Origin: Tulasnella sp. 424
Taxonomy: Eukaryota; Basidiomycota; Agaricomycetes; Cantharellales; Tulasnellaceae
DNA length: 64,000 nucleotides
Assembly: GCA_019633425.1 (NCBI GenBank)
Contig: WSUB01000023.1
Location: 130,961-194,960, forward strand
Direction of reading: 5' to 3'
The notes under the pieces: model-generated
What the model was told of the DNA's origin: nothing
The model's input: only the letters and a program-made list of their open reading frames with translations
The model's database searches: none
Made by a program: the position numbers and the translations under genes
Shown: piece by piece, positions 1 through 9,234 of the stretch
How positions within the stretch are numbered: position 1 is the stretch's first letter
How the letters are laid out: each line of letters begins with the position of its first letter

Positions 1-908
1 GGGTCACGTCTTCGTTGATGCTTTAAGGAGAGTTGATCGGCAGGTCGTCGTCGAGGGCCGGGATGAAGATGATAATGACGGTTTCGCGGGTTGCGTTGAG
101 GGTAGCTGGGAGAGTGGTGATGATGGCGGACCATTTTGTCGAGTGGTGGTTTCTGCGCGGCGTTGGGAACGCCCGTCAAGTTGCGTATAGAGTATTGTTC
201 CCAGTCGTGATACGCGGCGTGAACAGCTGGCAAGTCTTCATCCGGTCCTGGCGCAGCAGCTGCCAAGCCGTGCTACATTTGAACCTGCATCATCCTGTGC
301 AGCAGACGACGACACGGAAGCGGCTCCAGGTGCGGTCGGACCCGTTCTCCATTTGATGACGCAGACGAGGCCTGGTTGAATGACTTTAACACTCCTCCTC
401 AGCAAGTGAGCGAAAGCGAACTCGAGATGACCACCAGACGTTCCCCCCTTTTTTTTTCTTTGGGTTTGTCTGGCGCGTGTTTCAAGCGAAGGGCTGCCTG
501 TAGGGGAAGGCAAGGTTGAAAAAAAGGGGCTTCTTGACGAAGGAAGGAAGAGGAACTGACCGTTCAGCCTCATTTCTTACTTATACGATCTCCAAGACCT
601 GGCGTCCTCTACGAAGCCTTGGTAGTGAATAAGCTTTCATCCAATCGCAGATGCCTCTGCGGAGAACAAAATGGTCGTTTGAGTTGCCGTAGAGTTGATC
701 CATAATGCACGAGAGAGACAGTTGCCATCGCCTGGCCGTTGGATGGATATAGAGATATATATGGGTTGGGGTCGTGCGGCGGCAGGCGCGTGTCGAAATT
801 GCAATCGCATTCAATTTTGAACTGGGACAATAAACCCAATCAACCTGCGGAGTTGGCAGCGTGGGGACTGAGTGATCGTAGCTGCTTTGTTGAGTCGACG
901 ACCAAGGA
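1..908 (-). pseudogene. O1: decayed OTU cysteine protease copy (runs off left edge)
   Basis: This is a minus-strand relative of the intact OTU gene O10 at the right end. Recognisable parts are a remnant of exon 2 (about 850-905, TKQLRSL), exon 3 with the nucleophile motif DGNCL (about 735 leftwards) and exon 4, which includes the stretch before the HDW/H catalytic-histidine region (about 190-450). One base is missing just after the Cys motif (ALC-DQL becomes ALWINS), and about five bases are missing further on in exon 3, so the OTU fold cannot be translated. The exon-2 donor is GTTGAT instead of the GTGAGG of O10. The 3' part lies outside the window. The family (OTUD3-like) removes ubiquitin chains; this copy should be inactive. 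Confidence 0.8.
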
Positions 909-1633
909 AGTAGTGGAGGAAGGTGGAGGAGCTAGGAGGAGGGGGAACAGGGGCCAGAGGACGGAACGCGGGGTGGACCTGACGGGTAGACCTACGGGGT
1001 AGAACAAGTACGAGGTGAACTTTTGGGCTCTCTCTGTTTACTCCCCTCCCTCGCGTGTTGGCCTCCCGCAGCCCGGGAATACTCGAAGTACTTCAGGTGA
1101 ACAATGATCAGGTTGGAGGAAAACGCGGGGACTCGACTTCTGAACTCTTCCACTAGCTGACGGACCCGACTTCTCCCCTTTGCACCGCGCGATTGTCCTC
1201 AGCTGCAACGATGCTAGGGGTCGTTTAGACATTGCCTCCCTATGGAACCTTCGATCGTGCGTCCATTTCCTACAATAAGATAAGCGATTCTGCTTGACTG
1301 CTGGTTACGCCCTCCCCTACTCGGAAGCCGCCGGGTACGTCAAAATCGCCCGACTTAACGGCTCTCTTGCGTCTCCACACTGGTAGCCGAGCACCAACCT
1401 GCCAAACACGATGAGTCAATAGTGTGCTGCCCAACGACCTTCTCGTCCAATAAGGTCGTTGTGCGTTCGTATGCACGAACAGGGGAATTGTCCGGGCTTC
1501 ACCACGAGGCATCTTGACATCCTACCGGCGTCGCATGTCGAAAGCGCATGGCAGCACACCCCAAAGTTGGTAAAGGACACTTAGCAAACAGATTAGAAAA
1601 GGTATTTGTAAAAATTCTTTTTACTTATCTGAC
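909..1633. other. Spacer between O1 and 5S gene 1 (array repeat, no gene seen)
   Basis: No coding region is supported. The spacer is shared with 20236-20620 plus 21684-21981 and with 40166-40897, so it is part of the three-fold block O-5S-F-K. The copy at 20.2-22.0 kb is split by a transposon; this copy gives the empty site near 1347-1353 (GGTACGTC). Confidence 0.7.
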
Positions 1634-1751
1634 ATCTTCGGCCATAGGACAGTGAAAATACCGCATCCCGTCCGATCTGCGCAGTCAAGCACTGTACCGC
1701 TCAGTTAGTACCATGGTGGGGGACCACATGGGAATCCTGGGTGCTGAAGTT
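1634..1751 (+). rRNA. 5S ribosomal RNA, copy 1
   Basis: A 118-nt match to the fungal 5S rRNA pattern: it contains CCGCATCCCGTCCGATCTGC, then GTTAGTACCATGG, GGGGGACCACATGGG and ends AATCCTGGGTGCTGAAG. The 5' CTTCGGC pairs with the 3' GCTGAAG to close helix I, and GACAGTG pairs with CACTGT in an internal helix. A T5 run at the end serves as the RNA polymerase III terminator, and the internal promoter region is present. All three copies in the window are identical over the 118 nt. It lies in the spacer between O1 and the kinase fragment F1, outside any rDNA unit visible here. Confidence 0.95.
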
Positions 1752-2341
1752 TTTACTTCTCTCTTTTTGGTGCTTTCGGAGGTAAAGAGCTCTTCTTCGA
1801 ACAGTGCAGGCAGCCGTGCTGTCCCACAAATCTAATTTGAGTAGTGGTTTGTAGGATCTCGATCCGAGCGGGCGGTCGTGACCGGTCGTCTTGATCCCTG
1901 GCCCTCCCCAAGTTGAAATACTTTAAGGAAACAGTTTTTTTCTCCCTCGCTATCTATAGTGTTCTATCCCGTGCGTCTGACTATTACAAGCACTCGAAGA
2001 TGCACGATCAAGCGCGGCAACTATATTTGGTCACTTTCACGAACAGAACGACGTCGTCACTTTGACCTAGCCCTACTACTGACTAGATTCGGGAGGAACA
2101 CTCCTACTAGAAGTAAAGGAAGTAAAGCTCAACATCATGGTCGATTGGCTTCTAACCGCTATATGACCCAAGACCGATGCTGGTGCGGCGGTGCCCCTAA
2201 CTAAGCGTAGGTTTAGCATGTCGGGTACAACTAAGCACTGACACCCATATTCTAAAGCCACATCCACACCACTCCAAATCTCTAAACCCTGACCTCAATA
2301 AGCTCTAAATCCTTCGCGAGAACAAATACAATATTCTAACG
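1752..2341. other. Spacer between 5S gene 1 and F1
   Basis: No gene is supported. The sequence is repeated nearly base for base at 41016-41614 and more loosely at 22100-22675. A diverged relative of the stretch around 1970-2060 lies upstream of K9 at about 57420-57510. The last 80 bases before F1 resemble the conserved 5' leader of the kinase genes (CCACATCCACACCACTCC, then ATCCTTCGCGARAAC shortly before the ATG). Confidence 0.6.
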
Positions 2342-3035
2342 ATGAGTAGTAGAGATGTCGATGCAGCGCCCACGTCTGCAGACGGCCTGAACTTGATGGT
2401 GGTTAGTGATCTCCACTTCTTTCCCTACTAACAAAACGCACGGATTAATGAACAGCGGCTCGCAGAAACATATCCCTCGAAACCTATCGTGGCTCCGCAT
2501 CCAACCCAATGCCGTCCAAATCGACGACAAACGGCAAGCGTGGGGAGGCCGCCAAGCGGACGTCACTCCCGCGATCTGGAACAAGACGCTCTTCAGCCAG
2601 GGGACCCAAGTTGCCGTGAAGAAACTGCGATATGGCGACAACACGGGTGTTGAAAAGCACTCAATGGTATGAGGTCCTCAGCTCCGAGCCTCCCCATTCG
2701 GACGTCACTCTACTCACCCTCTCCCCCCAAAGTCCTTTGTTTATGAAGGCCACATTTTTGGAAAGGCTGTCCCACCCTAACTTTGTTACGTCGCTCGGCT
2801 TCTTAGAGGATCTGGAAAATGGGGAAGTACGTTTGGTCTTTGCTTGGAAGGAGAATGGCAACGTTCAACAGTTCCTCACGAAGCGGAAACGTGACGTGCT
2901 TGAAACGCATATCACGAGTAAGGAGAGCTCATATCACCGTATACATGTAGTGCATGCTTTTGATAACCTTGTTCTAGATTCAAGACGTTATGGCCGGACT
3001 AGAATACCTTCGTGCCCAAAACCCACCCCTGGAAA
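2342..3035 (+). pseudogene. F1: truncated kinase N-lobe fragment
   Basis: This copy matches exons 1-4 of the K genes only. It starts ATGAGTAGTAGAGATGTC and carries HIPRNLSWLRIQP, the VAVKKLRYGDN lysine segment, the LVFAWKENGNVQQFL hinge and a final scrap of AGLEYL. An extra T in the exon with FVYE (about 2750-2760) shifts the frame, the exon-2 donor context is altered (CACTCAATG before gtatgagg), and homology stops before the HGDLK loop. There is no C-lobe and no TPR. It sits directly upstream of K1, as F2 does for K4 and F3 for K6. It is almost identical to F3. No kinase activity is expected. Confidence 0.8.
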
Positions 3036-3495
3036 ATAGGAGGGTTCGTTGTTATCGGCCTACCTGCCAACAATTTCCGAGTTCAAGTCAGCAGAAATAA
3101 CGCTGGAATAATCATCTTAGTGCTCCAAACTGTTAGTTCAAAGTATCAGCTGTGGCACAATATATATGAAAAGGCTGTAGGCGAACGAGGGCATCCGCCG
3201 CCCTCATTGACAAATTCGCCGGTGCTCGACACAAGGCAAGTGTGAAAACTTTCTGTTCGGCAAAATGGCACCAATTCGCAAGAAGCGAAAGGAAGAAAAA
3301 AAGGCTTCATTTCCGTGGGCATGACTCTTAATCTGAGAATAGACGCCAAGATTTCCTGCTTGGAGGGGTCACCTGTACCACGTAGGATCCGTTTCAAACC
3401 TCACCCACACCACTTCAATCTCTAGACCCTCGACTCCTACTCCAAATCATTCGCGAAAACCAGTACAATAGTAGTTTCATTCGGATATCCCAACG
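3036..3495. other. Promoter/leader region of K1
   Basis: Non-coding. It is shared with the regions before K4 (23370-23822) and K6 (42320-42768), including GTATCAGCTGTGGCACAATA, an ACAAGGCAAGTGTGAAA stretch and the leader CACTTCAATCTCTAGACCCTCGAC before the ATG. A weaker version of the middle part occurs upstream of K7 (about 45720-45850). Confidence 0.55.
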
Positions 3496-5841
3496 ATGAG
3501 TATTAGTACAGATGTCAACGTAGCGCCCACACAGACGGGCCCGAAGCAGCACAAGATGGCAGTAGTTAGTGATCACCCCTTCTTTCCTTACCAAAAGGCC
3601 GCAGATAACTAACACCGACTCGCAGAAACATATCCTTCAAAACCGATCGTGGCTCCGTATCCACCCCGAAACCATCGAACTCGACAGTAAACGGCAGATG
3701 GAGGGAGGCCAGGGAGACGTTTCTCCTGGGATCCTAAAGAGGATCCCCGGGCAGACCACCCGAGTCGCTGTGAAGAAGCTGCGATACGGCGACAATACTG
3801 ATAATGAAAAGTTTTCAAAGGTATGACCGTCCTTAGACTCGGATTTTGTGAGCTGTAGGCTTTTATCAGATATCGTCCTCACTCTATGCCCCTGAAGTCC
3901 TTCGTTTATGAAGTAGACATTTTAGCTGGACTGTCCCATCCCAACATCGTCAAACTGCTCGGCTTCATAGAAGATCTGGAGAATGGCGAAGCGTGTATGA
4001 TATTTGCTTGGGAGGAGAACGGCACTGTCCAAGAGTTCCTCGCGAAGAGGAAATGTGACATTCCCGAACGTGTATCACTGGTACGGATAGCTCATACACC
4101 GTACACATGTAGAACACACCCCTAATATTCTTGTCCTAGGTTAAGGATGTGACGGCAGGATTGGAGTACCTTCATACTCGACAACCTCCCATCTGTCATG
4201 GCGATCTCAAGTCGGTGCGTGGCCACATAGCAACGTGTTTACGAACCATCTGCTTACTCAGACCCCGCTGTAGCTTAATATACTGGTCAACTCTTCGTGT
4301 CGCGCAGTTATTACGGATTTTGGCTCTGCGCGGGTTCTTCGAAGACGGTCAGAGAACAGGGTCGATCGTAAACAAGTTCAACCCAACGCCACCGTTCCCT
4401 CCCGCCTGGGGCTCCCAACATCATCTCGAATCAATATCTCTGTCACTGGGAATCAGTTGACACTAAGCGGTCCATCCTGGTCGTTTCGCTGGATCGCTCC
4501 AGAAGTTCTACTTGAAGAGGCCCGGGATCCGGATCTACCCAGCGATATTTGGGCTCTTGGATGGGTCATCTGGGAGGTAAGGGAACGAAGCCGTAGAAAC
4601 GCTGGAAGACTCGCCCAACTCACCTAATTACACCATTGACTGCGGACTACTAGATCGTAACGGACAAATTGCCTTTTCACGAGCGCAATCACAGTGGGGC
4701 GATCATGAAGGCCGTTATCGCGCTGGAGAGTTCCTCGGTTAGGGAGGACGAAAAGATGTCGCAAATCGTTGCTCTTTGCACTCTCGTAATCGACTGCTTG
4801 GCAAAGAATCCCGAGTCAAGACCAACTGCAACCAAGTGCTGCGCATCGCTTAAATGGATGGTACGCGTTCCACATATCTTTGGTCGCAGTGCACTGAGAC
4901 TGGCGTTCCAGCCCTCGGTCGTACCGGCATGCGAGATACGGTCTGACGTGGAAGCCCGCTCCACGGCCCTCTTGCTCGCCTCAAGCTACATTCATTATTC
5001 GCAAAGCCACTATGAAACCGCTGTTGAATTACTCAACAAGGCCCTCGCAAATGCCAAGTCCGAAAACGACGCATTATCGGTTGCGGAGTGCCAAAGTTGG
5101 CTGGGAGAGGTCTACCTCGCTCAGAATAGGCACGACGAAGCGAAAAGGTCGTTTTCTAAAGCGCGGGCCACCTACACTAGCCTCAGGAATGACGAGGGTC
5201 TCATGCGCTCGTTAGATGGGCTGGGTGGGGTATACCAGGCTCAACGCCAGTGCGACGAAGCAGAGAAATACTTCCTTGAAGCGGAGAAGATCTGCGTGCG
5301 CAGAGACGATGAGATGGGACGAGCACAGGTCCTGAATGGGATAGGTGCCGTCTGCCTGTCCCAACGTAGGTATAACGATGCCAGGAATCACTTTGTTCAG
5401 GCGTTAGCGATCCACAACCGCGTCGGTAACCACCTAGGCCAAGCGAACTCGCTGAGTGGCCTGGGCAGCGTGGACTACGCTCAGTGTCGATACGAAGGAG
5501 CTATAGCATCGTTCGTCGAAGCAGAAAGCATCTACAAACGAATCGGCAATTCTGTGGGACGTGCGGACACGTTGTATGGAGTCGCTGCCGTCCTTCGTAA
5601 GCAGCGCAGATACTCGGAGGCCAGGGAGCGTTACTTTCAGGCGCAGGGTATCCACAACCGCATCGATAACCACTTAGGTCAAGTAAACTCGCTGAATGGA
5701 CTGGGTAGCGTGGACCACGCTCAATATCAATATAAAGGAGCGATGGAATCATTTGTTAAAGCAGAAAGCGTTGACGCCCGGATCGGCGATGTTGTGGAAC
5801 GCGAGCTCACGCTGAATCTGTGCTTCCTTTTTTTTTTTTAG
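3496..5841 (+). CDS. K1: TKL-type protein kinase with C-terminal TPRs (TPR end truncated)
   Basis: Exons that join in frame: 3496-3564, 3626-3820, 3898-4080, 4140-4214, 4274-4576, 4654-4860 and 4912-5841, giving 653 aa. The kinase domain holds a glycine-rich segment (GGQGDV), VAVKK (ATP lysine), FVYEVDIL (helix-C Glu), HGDLKSLNILV (catalytic loop; HGD replaces HRD), DFGSARV, WIAPE and DIWALGWVIWE. From about residue 350 come eight to nine TPRs of 40 aa (GLGxVxxAQxRYxxA). The family phosphorylates Ser/Thr or Tyr on unknown targets; TPRs usually bind protein partners. The last repeat runs into LCFLFFF and a stop at a poly(T) junction, whereas K8 and K9 continue for about 250 aa, so the C-terminus is lost. 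Its kinase exons, including the intron before IVTDKLPF, are closest to K6. Confidence 0.82.
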
Positions 5842-6324
5842 CGCCGGTCCTGGACCCTCAATGTCTCCCACGGCGTGTCCGGTGAGGTGGTAGCGGTGGC
5901 GGTGCCGTAGCGTTCCAATGTCGCACCGTTCTCCTGGCCAACAGAGCTGCGAGCTCGGTTCATTTGCCCGAACCTGCTCCCTTCCCGGATCCATTCCCTC
6001 TACCCAGAGCACCTCATTCTCCCGCTGTTAGTTCTACAAAATTAAATGGATCTGAAGAGTTTCATTAGGTTGATGCTAGTGGAAATAGGTGTTACCTCAG
6101 GCTCGGGGGTTCTGTGCACATTGTCCAACGTCCCGCACTTAGCAACCACCACGACCCTATCCTCTAAGTACTGTTAGCTCGATACCCAACATCTCCAGCC
6201 CGCCCGACAACATTTTTCCTCACCTGACCCTCTGGATCATCGATGCCTGGAGATGTCTGTCAATAAGTACGGTCGACCCCGAGGACAATCCCCCCGATAG
6301 CCGGATGGTCTTGGGGGAGGGCAT
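5822..6324 (-). mobile_element. Insert with poly(T)/AGCGCC junction, possible minus-strand retroposon (in K1)
   Basis: The sequence begins with a run of T followed by AGCGCCGG. Read on the minus strand this is CCGGCGCT plus poly(A), as at the 3' end of a retroposed element. It shares stretches with the insert after K2 (GAGCTCGGTTCATTTRCCCG; CATTCTCCCGCTGTT/A) and separates the intact TPRs of K1 from their decayed continuation at 6325. On the minus strand it has weak A-box-like (TGGGTAGAGGG) and B-box-like (GGTTCGGGC) motifs. No coding region is seen. The right boundary is approximate, and an origin other than retroposition remains possible. Confidence 0.4.
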
Positions 6325-6705
6325 CCAGCTCCTTCTTGAAGAAATCGGTTCTTGGAACAGAAGGCATTTACGCTCAGGCGGGCAACACGGTAGGGCACGC
6401 AAACGCGTTAAATGGGATGGCTGCTGTCTACCTTCAGGAGAGGAGATACTCCGAGGCCAGGTTTCCACTATGGAAATGAGCTGGGTAGAGCAAACTCGCT
6501 AAGTGAACTTGTGAAGGCAATGGCGGGACTCACGACAGGCAAGGATGATCTCCGACGCAAGGATCGAATGAAGTTATTGTTTTTTGGGGCACATGAATCT
6601 CCGGTGGTTTCATCCAGCCATCGACACCTTGGTAGCGAGTATCCGCGGAATCGGGCTTATAGTTATTACAGGACAAAGGTACAAAGAAAGGCTGCGAATC
6701 ACAAC
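6325..6705 (+). pseudogene. T1: decayed TPR end and 3' UTR of K1
   Basis: Scraps matching the distal TPR and 3' UTR of K8/K9: GAAGGCATTTACGCTCAG, then GGGCACGCAAACGCGTTAAA, then a UTR-like stretch (ACACCTTGGTAGCGAG ... GGGCTTATA ... AAAGGTACAAAG) that also follows K7-K9. No continuous frame remains. It is the part of K1 separated by the insert. Confidence 0.6.
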
Positions 6706-7000
6706 ATGGGCTCGAGATTTGATAAAGATCAGATCGAAGATGCGGGTGCGCAACGGGTCATTGAAGTGTTGTGTGCAATGAGAATCATGGGAAGGAAGAA
6801 TGAGGGATCGGAAACGTTTGGGAGTGAACCTAAAGTTTATATCGTGCTATTAGAATGGAGGATGTCGATGCAAGAAATGGGTTTGGGGGGAGGTTAGATT
6901 GACTCTTTCAGAACCGGCTGAACGCAAGGTGATCTCATCGGGTTTCCCGTTTGCCAAAACCGAGAAACCTCGACTTCTCAAATCCTAAGCTCTTTGAAAC
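6706..7000. other. Convergent spacer K1/O2
   Basis: Former 3' flanks of K and O genes, repeated after every K gene (GATCAGATCGAAG..., GGATCGGAAACGTTTGGGA, CTCTTTGAAACC). Nothing coding is seen. Confidence 0.5.
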
Positions 7001-8555
7001 CTTTCACACCCATCTACCCAGTCCCATTCACCATCCACTCCGCTCTTCCCTCCCTCGCACTGCTTCCTTCGCAGCATCGCTCTCACTACCAGCACCACCA
7101 TCATTGTTGTTGTTGTTGTTCTGCTCTCCAACAAACGCGATCACCCGCTTGGGCTTGAGAGGCTACCTTTTGGTCGTCTTGGAAGGCGTTACAGTGGACG
7201 ATGAAGGGGGCTCTTTTTGCTTGGATTGATGTCGTTTAGAGAAGGATGATACAGAGAGCGAGGTGGGGCGGGAGGGGAGGCTGACGTCGAGTTCAGTGCG
7301 CCAGCCCCATCAACTTCATCGTAGCCTTCGTCGTCGTCTTCTTCTTCGTCATCGTACTCCGTCGACTGCGACGCGGTGAGACCCGGTGGTAAGAGCGTAA
7401 CGGATACCTCCTTCTCTGCACGTTCGTCATCGTCTCCCTCCCCGTCTTCCTCTTCCCTTTCCGCTGCATCACCCCTCTGCCTCCTTAAATCGATCTGCCT
7501 CCTCATCATATCCCTCACCATACCCTTCGACCTCTTCGACTAGGTCTTCTCGTATTACAACCCGGATCCTTCCCTTCCTCCGCCCTCCTTTGATTCATCA
7601 GATGACTTCGTTGGACTTCTCCCGGCTGCGCGCGACCGAGCGATAGCCGAATTGGATTTGGCGCCGTGAAGTATCGACGACGAAGGTGCACTGCTGCTTT
7701 GCGAGCTGTGGGTGGTCGTGTTAGTAGTAAGAGCGGAGCTAGGTGAGCTGGCGTCGTGGATGATGTTCTTGGCCGTTGAAGCTTTTAAGCGAGTTGATCG
7801 GCTGGTCGTCGTCGAGGGCCGGGATAACGATGATAATGACGGTTTCGCGGGTTGCACTGAGGGAAGTTGGGAAGGTGGTGATGATGGTGGTTCGGTAAGG
7901 ACCATTCCGTCCGGTGGTGGTTCTCTACGACGTTGGGAATGCCCGTCAAGTTGCGTATGCTGGAGTAGTGTTTCCAATCGTGATACGCAACGTAAGCGGC
8001 GGGCAAGTCTTCGTCCGGTCCTGGTGCAGCACCTGCTGACATGTCGCGCTGCACTTGGACCTGGACCTGGACCTGTGCGGTGGCCGACGACGCGGATGCG
8101 TCGCCAGGTGCGTCCGGGCCCGTGCTCCATTGATGACGTTGACGAGCCCTGGTTGAATGACTTTAACGTTCCTCCTCATCAAGTGAGCGAAAGCGTTCAA
8201 CTCGGAATGATCATCGGATCTTCCTAGGGGTTTTCTTGTCTTTCCGGTGCGTGTTTCGAGCGAAAGGAGGGGAGTGAAACAAAAAGGCCAACGATAATAA
8301 GGACAAGAGCCTTTGGGGGAACGCAAGGTTGAACAAAAAAAGCTTCTCGACGACGGAAGGAAGGAAGGACGAACTAATAGTTGAGCCTCATTTCTTCGAT
8401 ATACGATCTCCAAGACTTGTCGTCCTGTACGAAGCCTTCGTGATGTTCCTGATGAGCGTGCATCCAATCGCAGATGTCTCTTTGGAGGATAAGATGCTCC
8501 TTGAGTTGCCGTCGAGCTGATCGCATAGTCCACGAAGGAGGCAGCTGCCATCGCT
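7001..8555 (-). pseudogene. O2: decayed OTU cysteine protease copy
   Basis: A minus-strand OTU copy. Exon 3 keeps the nucleophile Cys as DGSCLLRGLCDQL, but one A is lost shortly after (NS-KEH), breaking the frame. In exon 4 a base is lost near VINGA (VIEWRTG in O10), and the acidic and basic tail has a stop at about 7555 (GSGL*). The catalytic-His region reads YHDWKHYSS. Exon 2 (TEDLTKQLRSLGLYAANTAG in O10) is absent; the sequence upstream of exon 3 instead matches the O3 and O6 upstream regions. The low-complexity C-terminus (Ser/Thr-rich and Asp/Glu-rich) is recognisable to about 7030. Confidence 0.78.
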
Positions 8556-9234
8556 TGGTTGAATGGATATAGAGATATATATGGGACCGGGGCATCGCTC
8601 GTGTCTAAGGTCGGAACTGCAAGCTCGCTCTGTGTAGCTCCGTCTTGACGCTGGAGATCAGAAGTCTTTATTTTGTTAGTTAAATACATACATAGGTTTG
8701 GATCACCTCCCATATGTCCCGAAAGTGGGAGAGGCCGGTACATCGGGTTCCGAGTCGCTGATCACGGCGGTCCCAGGTGTAGCATGGCTGAGCGCGAGGA
8801 GGAGCACGCCCAGAGTATCCCTACTCTGACCGGTTGGTACACACCGGGATATATGGTTGGTAGGTTGAAGATTTTGCTGAGAGGTCAGTCGATTTGAGGA
8901 CTCGAGGGACTTGTATGGTGAAGAGGTCCAGATTCAAACCAAACATTACTCCGCTATGTCCGCGAGCCGGCGGATCTCCCGCCGCAGCGCCTTCTTTAAA
9001 CAACTGGTTTCCAATTTCGCGACATGTTTCCATCCAGAATGTTCTCTTTGCAATAAGGATGCCGGTGTGACGGAGGCCTAGACTGGGTACGCGCAGCTGT
9101 CACCCACGGCACTGGCATGGTCACTTGTACAAACCACATCCACACCACTCCAATCCCAAGGCCCTCGACTTCAGCTTCATATCCTTCGCAAAACCAATAC
9201 AATAGTAGTTTCATTCGAACACCTCAACGATGTG
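8556..9234. other. Divergent spacer O2/K2
   Basis: Shared with O3/K3 (14250-15105) and O6/K5 (32660-33182): GGATCACCTCCCAT, GGGAGAGGCCGGTA, CACACCGGGRTATATGGTTGG and GAAGATTTTGCTGAGAGG. It carries the promoter box at 9011-9043 and the K leader (CCACATCCACACCACTCC). The start codon region reads ATGTGATGGATGAC: the first ATG is followed at once by TGA, and K2 must start at the second ATG. Confidence 0.55.
9011..9043 (+). promoter_or_regulatory. Conserved kinase promoter box (K2 copy)
   Basis: The AATTTCGCGACATGTTTCC / CATCCAGAATGTT block lies about 190 bp before the K2 start. It recurs before K3, K7, K8 and K9 at 130-260 bp from the ATG, with a conserved TTTCGCGGCGT core. Conservation within a recent array is weak proof of function. 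Confidence 0.35.

Noticed and set aside
5822..6324. Functional tRNA gene on the minus strand
   Set aside because: A- and B-box-like motifs are weak and no cloverleaf can be folded from the flanks.
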